NCBI GenBank assembly: GCA_006515835.1
Contig: VFBG01000005.1
Location: forward strand, 16,067-51,396
Direction: 5' to 3'
Origin: a bacterium
GTDB taxonomy: Bacteria > Pseudomonadota > Alphaproteobacteria > Caulobacterales > Caulobacteraceae
Length of the DNA: 35,330 bases
In this document: piece by piece, positions 1 to 9,987 of the stretch
Numbering within the stretch: position 1 is the first letter of the stretch
Layout of the letters: every line of letters begins with the position of its first letter
The notes under the pieces: model-generated
The model's database searches: none
Seen by the model: only the letters and a program-made list of their open reading frames with translations
What the model was told of the DNA's origin: nothing
Translations under genes and position numbers: made by a program

Positions 1-449
1 GAACTGCAAGCTCCCCATCCGTCCGTCGTCCATTTCCCGGACAGACCGGTCATGCAAGTCGGCGAGCATTGCGCTGGGCAGGCCACCCGCTGCGATGAAC
101 ATGATCAGAGCGGTTTCGCTGACTGACAAGAGACGTTCCATCGGCTGACACTACGCCCTGACCGGAATCGAGCAACGACCGCTTTCCTCCCTCAAGCGAC
201 CGTCGGCTCCCGACCCATTGCGGACATTGAAAGCACCCAGCCCTCACGGTCCCTTTTCTCCCTGCTAAGCCGCGCCTTGACATATCACCGCTCGGCGTCG
301 CTTCATCGAGGCCGTCCCACGAACGTGGGATGGTGCCTCAGCCCGGACGGCGAGATTGTGCGGCCTGACGTTTCCCGCTCGCTGCGAAGGACCCGCCATG
401 ACCCGCCGCCTGATCCCCCTCGCCGCCCTCAAGCCCCCCGAACACTCCT

Positions 450-740
450 ATGCCCATGAGAACCGACCAATCTGGCGTGGCTCAATGGTCTGACGAACAG
501 GGCCGGTATGCGCTCATGCTGCCGAACGCCCAGACCCTGCGCGTGCCGGCCGTGGCCCGCATCGAGGTGGGGCGGACGGTCATCACCACAAACACGATCC
601 AGCCCGGCGGACGCGGCGACGTGCGCTTCATGACCCGCGAGGGTGGGCGGTTGCTCTTCACGGTTCCGCGCGGCATGCGGGTGCGCGTCGTGCTTACCGA
701 GGGGGCACCCGCCCCCGGTCCAACCGGCCCGCGCCGCTGA
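450..740 (+). CDS. hypothetical protein (96 aa); start uncertain
   Basis: GC-rich third codon positions across about 500-740 in this frame; no recognised domain and no convincing Shine-Dalgarno at 450. Confidence 0.35.
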   Translation: MPMRTDQSGVAQWSDEQGRYALMLPNAQTLRVPAVARIEVGRTVITTNTIQPGGRGDVRFMTREGGRLLFTVPRGMRVRVVLTEGAPAPGPTGPRR

Positions 741-879
741 TAGCAGCGAACAATCAATTTGCGACGAGTCCGCTTTCACGCGGAGCGGCCTTTGCCGCAC
801 GCCTGTTCCGTCGCTGCTAGTCGACGTTCCGGTTCCGGCAATGTGCGAACGTCCGCTTCCCACCCATAGCCGACGTCAG

Positions 880-1650
880 TCAGGTCCGCTCCGGCTCCAT
901 CCCGTCCTCGCCGGCACCGGCTCCTGCGAGGACGGCTCCGTCCTGCTTCCCGCCCCGCTGAACTACTGCAAGCGATCCGTCCGGCAGCGGCCTCTGGAGC
1001 GCTTTCGCCTCCTCCCAGGGGGCGCGCATCCAGGTTTCGCACGCTTCTTCGGTCCGCAGGATCACCGGCATGGCTTTCGGGTGGAAAGCCGCGACCTCGG
1101 CGTTGGCGTCGGTCGTCAGGAAGGCGAAGACCTCCAGTTCCTCCCAACCCTTGCTGATCTTGCGGACGCCGGCATGGGGCGTCCAGACGCCGGCGAAAAA
1201 CGCCAGGGGCCTGTCCTCTGACAGGGCGAACCATGCCGACGGCCCGCGTTCGACCTGATCCGGTTCATTGAAAGCGGTGAAGGGGACGAGGCAACGGTTC
1301 TGAACCCCCAGCCATGGCGACCAGTGCCGGCTGTCTGTCCGGCGGATGTTGGTCGTGCCGCCGTCGGGCTCCATCCGCAAGAGTTCGTCAAAGTCCACGT
1401 CCTTGCCCTTGGCCCTGAGCTTTCCGGCGCGTTTTGTTGCGGCGTCGAACAGGGCCTTGCGGGAGGACGGCATCCCCCAGCGGGGCATGGCCAGCTCGCG
1501 TTCCCCGGCGGCGTTGGTCCGGATCACCGGAGCGGCATAGTCGGGGAAGATGCCCGGCAAGGGCGGGAAATTGCCGACGTCGGGCGTCATGGCCCGGACC
1601 ATCTGGAGGATCCCCGCCTGGTGTTTCGAGAGGCTGTAAAGATTGCACAT
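880..1650 (-). CDS. SOS response-associated peptidase (SRAP/YedK-HMCES family)
   Basis: MCNLYSL N-terminus with catalytic Cys2, plus MPRWGMP, NIRRTDSRHWSPWLGVQNRCLVPFTAFNEP and MPVIL motifs typical of SRAP. Confidence 0.93.
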   Translation of the reverse strand: MCNLYSLSKHQAGILQMVRAMTPDVGNFPPLPGIFPDYAAPVIRTNAAGERELAMPRWGMPSSRKALFDAATKRAGKLRAKGKDVDFDELLRMEPDGGTTNIRRTDSRHWSPWLGVQNRCLVPFTAFNEPDQVERGPSAWFALSEDRPLAFFAGVWTPHAGVRKISKGWEELEVFAFLTTDANAEVAAFHPKAMPVILRTEEACETWMRAPWEEAKALQRPLPDGSLAVVQRGGKQDGAVLAGAGAGEDGMEPERT

Positions 1651-1779
1651 CCGGGGAAGCTGGCACGCCCGTCCTGCGAAGGGGAGTCCACCGCGCCCCG
1701 GGGCAGGCGGGCAGCCTCCCGCAATGGTTGCTCCGCCCGGGCTTTATGGACATAGTCCGGCAGGTACCCGGGGGATCCC

Positions 1780-3165
1780 ATGTTCATGTATTTCGTTGCC
1801 GGCGGCGTCGCCCTCGGCGTCTTCGCCTTTGGATTCCTGGTCGCGCTGATTCTGCGCCGCGTGGTCCCGACCAACGAGGTTCACATCGTCCAGCGCGGGC
1901 GGTCTCGCGTCAGCTACGGTGCCAGTCAGACGGCCGGAAACGTCTACTACGAGTGGCCGGCCTTCCTCCCCAGGATCGGCGTGCTGGTGACCAAATTCCC
2001 GGTCTCCATTTTTGACGTGAACCTGAAAGACTACGAAGCCTACGACACCGGACGGCTCCCGTTCCGCGTCGACGTGCAGGCGTTCATGCGGATCGCAAAG
2101 TCGGACACAGCGGCCGAAAAGGTCGCCAATTTCGACGAGCTGCAACACCAGCTGTCCGGCATCCTTCAGGGCGCGGTCCGGAATGTGCTGGCCACCCACA
2201 AGCTCGAAGACATTCTTGAAGCCCGATCAACGCTGGCCGAGGCCTTTACCGCCCAGGTCGACAAACAGCTTCAGGCGTGGGGCGTGGAGACGGTCAAGAA
2301 CATCGAGTTCATGGATATCCGCGACAGCGCCAATTCCGAGGTCATCGCCAATATCATGGCGAAGGAAAAATCCCGGATCGACCGCGAGAGCCGGGAGGCC
2401 GTGGCGATGAACAGCCAGATGGCCCGGACCAAGGAAATCGAGGCCGAACGAATCGTCGAGGTGAACAAGCAGGACGCCCTGCAGCAGGTCGGGATGCGGA
2501 CGGCCGAGCAGGAAAAGCAGGTCGGCATCGCCAAGCAGGTCGCCGAGCAGGAAGTTCTGGTCGCCCAGAAGGACACCACCGAGCGTGAGATGGATGTGAA
2601 GCAGGTCGCCGATACGCGCGCCGCCGACATTGCCAAGGGGGTCGCGGAGGTTCAGGCCGCCCAGGAGCGCGAGGTCACGGTCATCCGTGCGGAGGGGCAG
2701 CGCCAGCAACAGGTCATCGGCGCCGAGGCTGAACGCCAACGGCTGGAGTTGGTCGCGCAAGGCACGCTGGCACAGCAGAAGCTCGACGCCGAGGGACTGC
2801 TGGCGCAGGGCCAGAGCCGCGCTGAAGCCGAGCGGCTGCTGCTTCTGGCGCCGGTCTCGACGCAGATCGAACTCGCCAAGGAGATCGGCGGCAACGACGG
2901 CTACCAGACCTACCTGGTGCGCGTGGAGCAGATCAAGGCCGGGCAGACCGTGGGTGTCGCCCAGGCCGAGGCCCTGAAGGCCGCCGACATCAAGGTGATC
3001 GTGACGGGCGGCGACGTGCCCGCGGGCATGAACAGCATTACCGATGTGTTCAGCGCGAAGGGCGGTCAGGCCCTCGGAGCGATGCTGGAAGGGCTGGCCC
3101 AGACAGACTCGGGCAAGGCCGTGGTGGAGCGGGCCACGAAGGGGGCCGCAAAGCCCAAGGAATAG
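1780..3165 (+). CDS. flotillin-like SPFH-domain protein
   Basis: N-terminal TM helix, SPFH region, then long Ala/Glu/Gln-rich coiled coil (EAERQRLELVAQGTLAQQKLDAEG), as in flotillin/YqiK. Confidence 0.9.
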   Translation: MFMYFVAGGVALGVFAFGFLVALILRRVVPTNEVHIVQRGRSRVSYGASQTAGNVYYEWPAFLPRIGVLVTKFPVSIFDVNLKDYEAYDTGRLPFRVDVQAFMRIAKSDTAAEKVANFDELQHQLSGILQGAVRNVLATHKLEDILEARSTLAEAFTAQVDKQLQAWGVETVKNIEFMDIRDSANSEVIANIMAKEKSRIDRESREAVAMNSQMARTKEIEAERIVEVNKQDALQQVGMRTAEQEKQVGIAKQVAEQEVLVAQKDTTEREMDVKQVADTRAADIAKGVAEVQAAQEREVTVIRAEGQRQQQVIGAEAERQRLELVAQGTLAQQKLDAEGLLAQGQSRAEAERLLLLAPVSTQIELAKEIGGNDGYQTYLVRVEQIKAGQTVGVAQAEALKAADIKVIVTGGDVPAGMNSITDVFSAKGGQALGAMLEGLAQTDSGKAVVERATKGAAKPKE

Positions 3166-3355
3166 GGTTGTTCAGGTCCGTTCGGCCGGCGACGGGATTT
3201 TCGGCAGGCCGCACTGATCGCGGCCCGCCGCCCACATCCGCCATTGGCTCCGCCACAGGCTGACGGGAAGGTTTCGCCGCAGTGGTCGTTCGGTGAACCA
3301 TGGTGCAGATTGTCCCGACCCCGGTCACCGGGGCAGTGGAACAGGGGCACCGGCC

Positions 3356-4279
3356 ATGACTGACGATCACAGGAAGATCCCCGCTCCGGCGATCGACCTC
3401 TACACCCGCTTCATCCATGGAGAGATCGGGCGCCGCGCCTTCATGCGGGGGGTCGGTCGCTATGCCGTGGGCGGGCTGACGGCAACCGCGATCGTCGAGG
3501 CCCTGATGCCGAATTATGCCCTGGGTCAGCAGGTGCAGAAGGACGACGAACGGATCCGGGCATCCTATGTCACCGTGCCGTCGCCGGATGGCCACGGCTC
3601 GATCCGGGGCTATCTGGTTCGCCCGTTCAGCGCGGACTCGCGCAGCGCGACGCCCGCCCGGCTGCCGGGCGTGATTGTCATTCACGAGAACCGGGGGCTG
3701 AATCCGCATACCGAGGACGTGGCGCGCCGCTTCGCCCTGGCGAATTTCATGGCCTTCGCTCCGGACACCCTGACGACGGTGGGCGGCTATCCCGGCGACG
3801 ACTACCGGGGCGGGCAGCTGTTCGCGTCGCTGGACCGCGCGAAGATGACCGAGGATCTGGTCGCCGCCGCCCGCTGGCTGAAGGCGCGTCCGGACTGCAA
3901 TGGCAATATCGCGGCGACCGGCTTCTGCTTCGGCGGAGGGCAGGCCAATGCGCTGGCCGGCATTCTGGGACCTGAGCTGGCGGCGGCGGCTCCGTTTTAC
4001 GGTGGCGCGACGCCCGCGGCCGCGGTGGCGAATATCCGCGCAGCCATCCTGATCCATCACGGGGCGCTCGATAGCAGGCTGGCCGCTGACTATCCGGCGC
4101 AGATGGCGGAGCTGGCTCGCCACAATGTCCGCCACGAGGGCCACCTGTGGCCGGACTCCGTGCACGGCTTCTTCAACGACGCTACGCCCGAGCGGTACAA
4201 TCCCGTCACGGCGGCCCAGGCCTGGGCGCGGACGCTTGAGTGGTTCAACGAACACACGCGGGTGGCGGCACCGGCCTGA
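3356..4279 (+). CDS. dienelactone hydrolase family protein
   Basis: GVIVIHENRGLNPHTEDVARRFA, GFCFGGGQAN nucleophile elbow (Cys), and C-terminal HGFFND; ATG at 3356 inside ORF 3293-4279. Confidence 0.92.
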   Translation: MTDDHRKIPAPAIDLYTRFIHGEIGRRAFMRGVGRYAVGGLTATAIVEALMPNYALGQQVQKDDERIRASYVTVPSPDGHGSIRGYLVRPFSADSRSATPARLPGVIVIHENRGLNPHTEDVARRFALANFMAFAPDTLTTVGGYPGDDYRGGQLFASLDRAKMTEDLVAAARWLKARPDCNGNIAATGFCFGGGQANALAGILGPELAAAAPFYGGATPAAAVANIRAAILIHHGALDSRLAADYPAQMAELARHNVRHEGHLWPDSVHGFFNDATPERYNPVTAAQAWARTLEWFNEHTRVAAPA

Positions 4280-4285
4280 CGGACG

Positions 4286-4513
4286 TTATTCCCAGCGGGT
4301 GTGAACGCCGCCGCCCTCGTCCCATTCGCCGCCGGCGTCGAGGACGTCGTCGAAATCGAGCAGGCGGTCGAGGAGCACGCCGGCAATCACGCCCGCCGCG
4401 GCGACGCCGAGCAGGACGGCGAGGCTGCCGATGCCGACCTTTTCATTTCGGGTCAGGCGGCGACGGCCGTGGGTGTCGATGATGCGGTCGCGACCGCGCT
4501 TCAGCCGGGCCAT
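4286..4513 (-). CDS. small membrane protein, hypothetical
   Basis: 75 aa with one TM segment (VGIGSLAVLLGVAAAGVIAGVLL); start directly abuts/overlaps the end of def. Confidence 0.6.
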   Translation of the reverse strand: MARLKRGRDRIIDTHGRRRLTRNEKVGIGSLAVLLGVAAAGVIAGVLLDRLLDFDDVLDAGGEWDEGGGVHTRWE

Positions 4514-5103
4514 CAGGCGGCCAGCCTTGCGTTCTTCTTGACCTTGGCCACGGCGCGCTCGCGCTTCAGCCGGGACAGGTGGTCGATGAACAGGACGCCT
4601 TCGAGGTGGTCCATCTCGTGCTGGATGCAGACGGCATAGAGGCCCTCGGCCTCCTCCTCCACCGTCTCGCCGGCGTAGTTGATGAAGCGCAGGCGGACCC
4701 GGGCCGGGCGTTCGACGCTGTCGTAATATTCGGGGACCGACAGGCAGCCCTCCTCATAGGTGAACAGCTCGTCGGAAGCCCAGATGATCTCCGGGTTCAC
4801 GTAATAGCGGGGGTTGCGGCGCGCGAGCTCCCATTTGGCCCGCTCCTCGTCCGACAGTTCGGCGGGGTCCTGATCGTCGGCGACGCCGTCGCGATCGTTC
4901 AGGTCCATGACGATGACCCGGCGGGCGTCGCCGATCTGGACGGCGGCCAGGCCGATGCCCGGCGCGTCGTACATGGTGTCGAGCATGTCATCCATCAGAC
5001 GGCGCAGCTCATCGGTCACCGGCCCTTCGACGGGGGTGGAGATCTGCTTCAGCACCGCCAGGTCGGCGGCGTTGTCGATGGTGAGTATGCGACGGATGGA
5101 CAT
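4513..5103 (-). CDS. def: peptide deformylase
   Basis: [21 protein letters not shown] and [17 protein letters not shown] motifs; start at MSIRRILTI (5103) preferred over 5148. Confidence 0.97.
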   Translation of the reverse strand: MSIRRILTIDNAADLAVLKQISTPVEGPVTDELRRLMDDMLDTMYDAPGIGLAAVQIGDARRVIVMDLNDRDGVADDQDPAELSDEERAKWELARRNPRYYVNPEIIWASDELFTYEEGCLSVPEYYDSVERPARVRLRFINYAGETVEEEAEGLYAVCIQHEMDHLEGVLFIDHLSRLKRERAVAKVKKNARLAA

Positions 5104-5160
5104 GCCCGCGAGGTAGGGGTGCGGAGGCCAAAGGTCAAGATTTCCCACTGTTGCGGTGGG

Positions 5161-5712
5161 TTATCCGGCGGCATCCGGCAGCACCCTCGGCTTGCGGTCC
5201 TCGTCGATGGCTACATAGGTGAAGACGCCCTCGGTGACGCGCACGGAAGCGGCCTGGGCGTGGTTGCGGGGCCGTTTCCAGGCCTCGACATGGACGCGGA
5301 TCGAGGTGCGGCCGGTCTTGATGACGCGGGCGTAGATCGAGACCTCGTCTCCGACCGAGACCGGCTGGTGGAAGACCATGCCGTCGAGCGCGATGGTCAC
5401 GCAGCGGCCCTGGGCCAGTTCAAAGGCGGGCGTGGCTCCCGCGAGGTCCATATGCGCCAGCAGCCAGCCGCCGAAGATGTCGCCCTCGGGATTGGTGTCG
5501 GCGGGCATGGCGATGACCCGCCCGACGGGCTGGCCCATGGGTTGGGCCTGCGGCGGGGTTGGAAGGGGCTGGATCAGCGCGGTCGCTCCGGCGGGACAGA
5601 GGATTACGACCCTGTCGGGCCGAGATGGGTAGACCATCCGCGAAGGACGGCCCCGGGGGGAAATCCCCGATGCCGCCGCCTTTGCCTTCCGGTCAAGGCA
5701 CCTGACGTACAA
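5161..5712 (-). CDS. acyl-CoA thioesterase (hotdog fold, YciA-like); true start probably internal, near 5538-5613
   Basis: MPADTNPEGDIFGGWLLAHMDLAGA ... FHQPVSVGDEVSIYA hotdog signature. Confidence 0.9.
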   Translation of the reverse strand: MYVRCLDRKAKAAASGISPRGRPSRMVYPSRPDRVVILCPAGATALIQPLPTPPQAQPMGQPVGRVIAMPADTNPEGDIFGGWLLAHMDLAGATPAFELAQGRCVTIALDGMVFHQPVSVGDEVSIYARVIKTGRTSIRVHVEAWKRPRNHAQAASVRVTEGVFTYVAIDEDRKPRVLPDAAG

Positions 5713-5786
5713 AGTTCGGCCGCTACTGACTTAGTTGCAGTCCACATCTAACGGCAACGCTTGTTTAGAACCGGTCTGGGAAATCG

Positions 5787-6365
5787 GTGTTTCGCAGCTG
5801 GTGGAGAGTGGGCGAGGTGGCGTCTGGTTTGAAAAGTATCGGCTCGGAGGACGCCATCGAACTGGCGCGCCTGCTCCAGGCTGCCAATGGATTGGCCAGT
5901 GGGGCCACGCCTGAATGCAGCACGAACGGCCTGCCGTTGCAGACCGCCCTGTTCAAATCCGGCCGCAGGGGCCTGACCCAGGTCCAGCTGGCGGGCATCG
6001 TCGGGATGACGGCCGCGGCGATCTCGCGCATGATCGACCAACTGGAAGGCGAGAGGTTCCTCGTTCGCCTCGACCACCCGAATGACCGGCGAAGCAAGGT
6101 GATCCAGCTGACGTCTGCAGGACGGGAACGGGTTCAGATTTGCGATGCCGAGCGACGCCAGCGATGCGAGCGGGCCTTTGAGGGCATCACCAGGGAGGAC
6201 CTGGCCCGGCTGAAGAGCATGCTCTTGCGCGTTCTGGTCAATCTCGGCGCTGACAATGACATCGGTAACTTCCAGACCGGCGTGACCGCATCGACGCGAG
6301 CAGGGTCGCCGACCGCTGCCCTCACAGGCCGCAAGCCGCCGCTCGTAGGGCGGCGGTCACCCTGA
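5787..6365 (+). CDS. MarR family transcriptional regulator
   Basis: LTQVQLAGIVGMTAAAISRMIDQLEGERFLVRLDHPNDRRSKVIQLTSAGRERV winged-HTH. Confidence 0.9.
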   Translation: MFRSWWRVGEVASGLKSIGSEDAIELARLLQAANGLASGATPECSTNGLPLQTALFKSGRRGLTQVQLAGIVGMTAAAISRMIDQLEGERFLVRLDHPNDRRSKVIQLTSAGRERVQICDAERRQRCERAFEGITREDLARLKSMLLRVLVNLGADNDIGNFQTGVTASTRAGSPTAALTGRKPPLVGRRSP

Positions 6366-6429
6366 GGCTACCAGGGAGAATGGCACCGCACCCGCGGACA
6401 AGGCGGATCGGCGCTGTCGGGAAGGAAAA

Positions 6430-6506
6430 TGGCGCACCCGACAGGATTCGAACCTGTGACCCCTGCCTTCGGAGGGCAGTACTCTATCCAGCTGAGCTAC
6501 GGGTGC
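6430..6506 (-). tRNA. tRNA-Arg (anticodon CCG), CCA encoded
   Basis: Reverse complement folds as GCACCCG-TA-GCTC..GAGT-A-CTGCC-CTCCGAA-GGCAG-..-ACAGG-TTCGAAT-CCTGT-CGGGTGC-G-CCA; anticodon CCG. Confidence 0.96.
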
Positions 6507-6726
6507 GTCTGGCGGCGAAACGCCGGACGAAGGGCCTTACAGCAGGAGCGGCCCGCCCTCAATCCCGAATGCGCCCGTCGTGAACCTTGAGGCATTCTGG
6601 ACGATTTGTAAGGATCGGGCCGGCGCATCGTGATCTAGCGTGCGCCTGGCAATGATGTTGAAGCGAAATCTGATCCTGGGCTGACTGCGTCCAACAAGAC
6701 CGATTTCGCTCGTGATGGAGGTCCCG

Positions 6727-8031
6727 ATGCGCGCCCTGCTGTTCAGCCTGCTGTTGCTCGTGGGGGCCTGCGCCACGCCGGCGTTCTCGCCGGCGGCCTT
6801 GCCGGCGACCCCCGATGAGTCGGTTGAAAGCCTGGACATCATCGCCCGCGACTATGTCGCCCTGATCCTCGAGATCGGCGAGCGCGAGCCCGGCTATGTC
6901 GACGCCTACTACGGCCCGGCCGAGTGGCAGGACCTGGCCAAGGCCAATCCGCGCACCGTGCCCCAGCTGATCGAGGGTGCGGCCGATCTCACCGAACGTC
7001 TGAGCGCGGTGTCGACCGCGGGCGCGGATCCGGCTGTGGCCCAGCGCCGCGCCTATCTGCTGGCCCATGTCTCGGCGGCCTCGGCGCGCCTGCGGATGCT
7101 GTCGGGCGAAAAGTTGGGCTTCGCCGATGAGGCCGAGGCCCTGTTCGGCATCCGGCCGGAGCTGCGGCCGCTGGAGAGCTTCGACCCGGTCCTGGCCGAA
7201 ATCGACGCCCTTTTGCCAGGCGAGGGCACGTTGACCGAGCGGGTCACGGCCTTCAAGTCGCACTATGTGATCCCGAAGGACCGGTTGCAGGTCGTCATGG
7301 ACGCCGCCATCGCCGAATGCCGCCGTCGCACGGTTCAGCACATCACCCTGCCGGCCAATGAGCGGTTCACGCTCAGCTTCGTCGGCGACAAGCCGTGGTC
7401 GGGCTACAACTACTATCTGGGCGATGCGGCGAGCCGGATCGAGATCAACGCCGATTTCCCGATCTATACGGAACGGGCCATCGATCTGGGCTGCCACGAG
7501 GGCTACCCCGGCCACCATGTCTACAACGCCCTGCTGGAACAGACCTTCGTGCGTGAGCGCGGCTGGGTGGAGATGAGCGTCTATCCGCTGTTCTCGCCCA
7601 TGTCGTTCGTGGCCGAGGGCAGCGCCAACTACGGCATCGACCTGGCCTTCCCGGGTGAGGAGGGCACGCGCTTTGAGCGGGAGGTGCTGTTCCCGCTGGC
7701 CGGACTCGATCCGGCGACGGCGGCGAAGAAGGCGCAGCTGGGCGCGCTGCAGCGTCGGCTGGCGCGGGCGGAGTACACGATCGCCGACGACTGGCTGGCG
7801 GGGCGGATCGAGCGGGCCGAGGCGATCCGGCGGCTGATGAAATACACCCTGGCCGATGAGGCCAAGGCGACCCAGCGGCTGCGTTTCATCGACACCTATC
7901 GCAGCTACATCATCAACTACGGCCTCGGCCGCGATGTGGTGCAGGCCTGGGTCGAGGGGCAGGGACCGGACCGGTGGGCGTCGATGGAGCGGCTGCTGTC
8001 GAGCCAGATACTGCCGGCGGATATCGACTGA
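6727..8031 (+). CDS. DUF885 family protein, putative lipoprotein/metallopeptidase-like
   Basis: Lipobox LLVGAC after MRALLFSLL; conserved CHEGYPGHHVYN motif of DUF885; ORF 6712-8031. Confidence 0.88.
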   Translation: MRALLFSLLLLVGACATPAFSPAALPATPDESVESLDIIARDYVALILEIGEREPGYVDAYYGPAEWQDLAKANPRTVPQLIEGAADLTERLSAVSTAGADPAVAQRRAYLLAHVSAASARLRMLSGEKLGFADEAEALFGIRPELRPLESFDPVLAEIDALLPGEGTLTERVTAFKSHYVIPKDRLQVVMDAAIAECRRRTVQHITLPANERFTLSFVGDKPWSGYNYYLGDAASRIEINADFPIYTERAIDLGCHEGYPGHHVYNALLEQTFVRERGWVEMSVYPLFSPMSFVAEGSANYGIDLAFPGEEGTRFEREVLFPLAGLDPATAAKKAQLGALQRRLARAEYTIADDWLAGRIERAEAIRRLMKYTLADEAKATQRLRFIDTYRSYIINYGLGRDVVQAWVEGQGPDRWASMERLLSSQILPADID

Positions 8032-8037
8032 GGGCGC

Positions 8038-9207
8038 TCAGGCGGCGGCAGGCGTCGACCAGAGTCGGTCCACTGGCAGCTCCAAGACCCGGCTCGCGGC
8101 CTCGGCGATGGAGGCCGGTGACAGACGGCCGGTCGTGGCAGCCCGGCCCATCCAGGCCTCAAAATCCCCGCCGGTCCGGTCGTAACCGTCGGCCTTGAGC
8201 AGGCCGTAGAGGGCGGCGGCGAGGATGTGCATGCCCTCGTCCTGCCGGCGCCAGTATTCGCCGGGCGGCCGGGCGAAACCCAGCCGCTCGTTGACGATCT
8301 GCTCCAGCGCCTGGACGCAGTCCTCATTGAGCAGGCCCGCGATGCTGTTGTAGCCGAACGCCGGATTGTGCTCGGCGACCACTCGGGTGAGCAGCGGATC
8401 GCGCTCCAGCGTCTGCAGCACCAGACGGGCCGTAGGGCCATCCATGTCGAAGGGCGGGTGCAGCATTTCGTGCGCGGCGTTCCTGAGGACGATCTCGTCG
8501 GGATATTCGTGGTGGGTCAGGAACCGCTGGCCGCGCACCTTGATGCCGTGCGGCTTGGAGAAGTGGAGCAGGATCACCTCCAGTGAGGCGTCGTTGAACG
8601 GGCGGCCCAGCAGCCGTTCCTGTTCGGCGATCACGTCGTAGCGGGCCAGGGTTGATTCGAGGGCCGGGATGCGCCCGGAAAGGCGCGCGCCCAGGAACTC
8701 GCTCCGCAGGGCGGCGAAGCCCGCTTCCTTCAGGCCCTCCAGCACGGTGAGAACCAGCGGCCGGTACCGCATGAGGGCGTTCCAGTCCTCGTCATCGAGC
8801 GCGTTTTCACCCGTCCTTACGACGGGCGCGATCACCCTTTCTGCGTCGCGCAGCGAGGTGATGACGGCGTCGAGCGTGCCGTCCGGCCCGGCCGACAAGG
8901 TGTTGCAGAGGCCCGGACCGAGAAGGAATTTCGCCTCGTCGGCCATGGCCTGGACCGTGGCCATGGCCCCCATCGCCGCCGGGCTCATCCGGGGCAGGAT
9001 GTCCGCCAGTTCGGCGCGGTAGTAATCCGCATAGAAGGGTTTGCCGGACAGGGGGCCGAGGAAGCACAGGGCGTCGAATCCCTCGGAGCCGCGGACCTTC
9101 CACCGGGTGCGGATCGCCGTATCGGCCAGCGAGGTGGCGGGGACGGCCAAAGGCAGGGTGGCCAAAGGCAGGGCGGCAGCGGTCAGGATAAGCTGGCGGC
9201 GGTTCAT
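8038..9207 (-). CDS. exported protein of unknown function with HExxH motif (putative gluzincin-like metallopeptidase)
   Basis: Tat/Sec-like signal MNRRQLILTAAALPLATLPLA; AAHEMLHPPFD (HEMLH at 8458-8472) and downstream LLNEDCVQALEQIVNE. Confidence 0.75.
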   Translation of the reverse strand: MNRRQLILTAAALPLATLPLAVPATSLADTAIRTRWKVRGSEGFDALCFLGPLSGKPFYADYYRAELADILPRMSPAAMGAMATVQAMADEAKFLLGPGLCNTLSAGPDGTLDAVITSLRDAERVIAPVVRTGENALDDEDWNALMRYRPLVLTVLEGLKEAGFAALRSEFLGARLSGRIPALESTLARYDVIAEQERLLGRPFNDASLEVILLHFSKPHGIKVRGQRFLTHHEYPDEIVLRNAAHEMLHPPFDMDGPTARLVLQTLERDPLLTRVVAEHNPAFGYNSIAGLLNEDCVQALEQIVNERLGFARPPGEYWRRQDEGMHILAAALYGLLKADGYDRTGGDFEAWMGRAATTGRLSPASIAEAASRVLELPVDRLWSTPAAA

Positions 9208-9216
9208 CCCGCCGGT

Positions 9217-9918
9217 CTATCCCGCGGCCGGAGCCTCGATCTTGAACGGACTTAACCTGCGCCAGCCGCCGGGAGTGCGGCCGGTCAGGGCGACGATGGC
9301 GCGGGTCATGTGGGCCTGATCCGCGAAACCGGCGTCCAGCGCCAGATCGGCCAGTGAGGCGGGGTCGGACAGACGTCTCAGGGCCAGCCGGGCACGGGCC
9401 TCGCTGCGATATCGGGCGGGACTGACGCCATAGGCGTGGCGGAACCCGCGCGAGACCGAGCCGGGGGCGATGCCCGTCATCTCCGCCCAGGCGGCCAGAC
9501 AGAGGCGGCTGTTGCCGCGCAGGGCATCGGCGAGGTGGTCCGGCCAGTCACCAGGCTGTGCCGCTACCGGTACCAATTGCTCCAGCAGACCGGCGGTCGC
9601 CGCGCGCGGGTCGCGTTCGGCGATGCGGGCGATCCGGTCGGGGTCAGAGATGCGCATGAACGACTGGCCCGGCCGCCAGCCGTCCGGCAGGGGCAGGTTC
9701 AGCACCCGGGCACCCCGGCCGCCGAACCGGTTGAAATGGGCTTCGAAGCCTTCGTGAAGGACCACCTCGCCAGCGCTGACCGCCCGTCGGCCCGCGTCGC
9801 CGGCCTCTACATAGCCGCCGTCGAGTACCAGGGCGGCATAGCCATGGGCGTGCCTGTGGCGCGGGGCCCGGGCACCGGCAGCCAGATGTTGCCGCAACGG
9901 TGGGGCGTGCTGGTCCAT
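9217..9918 (-). CDS. AraC family transcriptional regulator
   Basis: Cupin-like N-terminus (HRHAHGYAALVLDGGYVEAGD) and HTH AraC C-terminus (GFRHAYGVSPARYRSEARARLALRRL..GFADQAHMTRA). Confidence 0.9.
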   Translation of the reverse strand: MDQHAPPLRQHLAAGARAPRHRHAHGYAALVLDGGYVEAGDAGRRAVSAGEVVLHEGFEAHFNRFGGRGARVLNLPLPDGWRPGQSFMRISDPDRIARIAERDPRAATAGLLEQLVPVAAQPGDWPDHLADALRGNSRLCLAAWAEMTGIAPGSVSRGFRHAYGVSPARYRSEARARLALRRLSDPASLADLALDAGFADQAHMTRAIVALTGRTPGGWRRLSPFKIEAPAAG

Positions 9919-9987
9919 GGACGCAGTCTGGCGCCGTCCGTCCGGTGCGATAAGTGAATTCCCGTCAAGGAACGGGCGGTCGCCGCC

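Noticed and set aside
1758-1778. GGTACCCGGGGGATCC resembles a KpnI-SmaI-BamHI cloning-vector polylinker upstream of flotillin
   Set aside because: One base differs from the pUC polylinker and no flanking vector sites follow; likely a coincidental GC-rich RBS region.
3050-4255. 401-aa ORF antisense to dienelactone hydrolase
   Set aside because: Arg/His-rich shadow frame of a well-supported gene.
6339-6360. CCGCCGC...GCGGCGG hairpin at the MarR 3' end
   Set aside because: Short GC-rich palindrome with no U-tract and inside the ORF; chance level in this genome.
6380-6583. 67-aa ORF with [24 protein letters not shown]
   Set aside because: Classic spurious translation antisense to tRNA-Arg; the tRNA explains the sequence.
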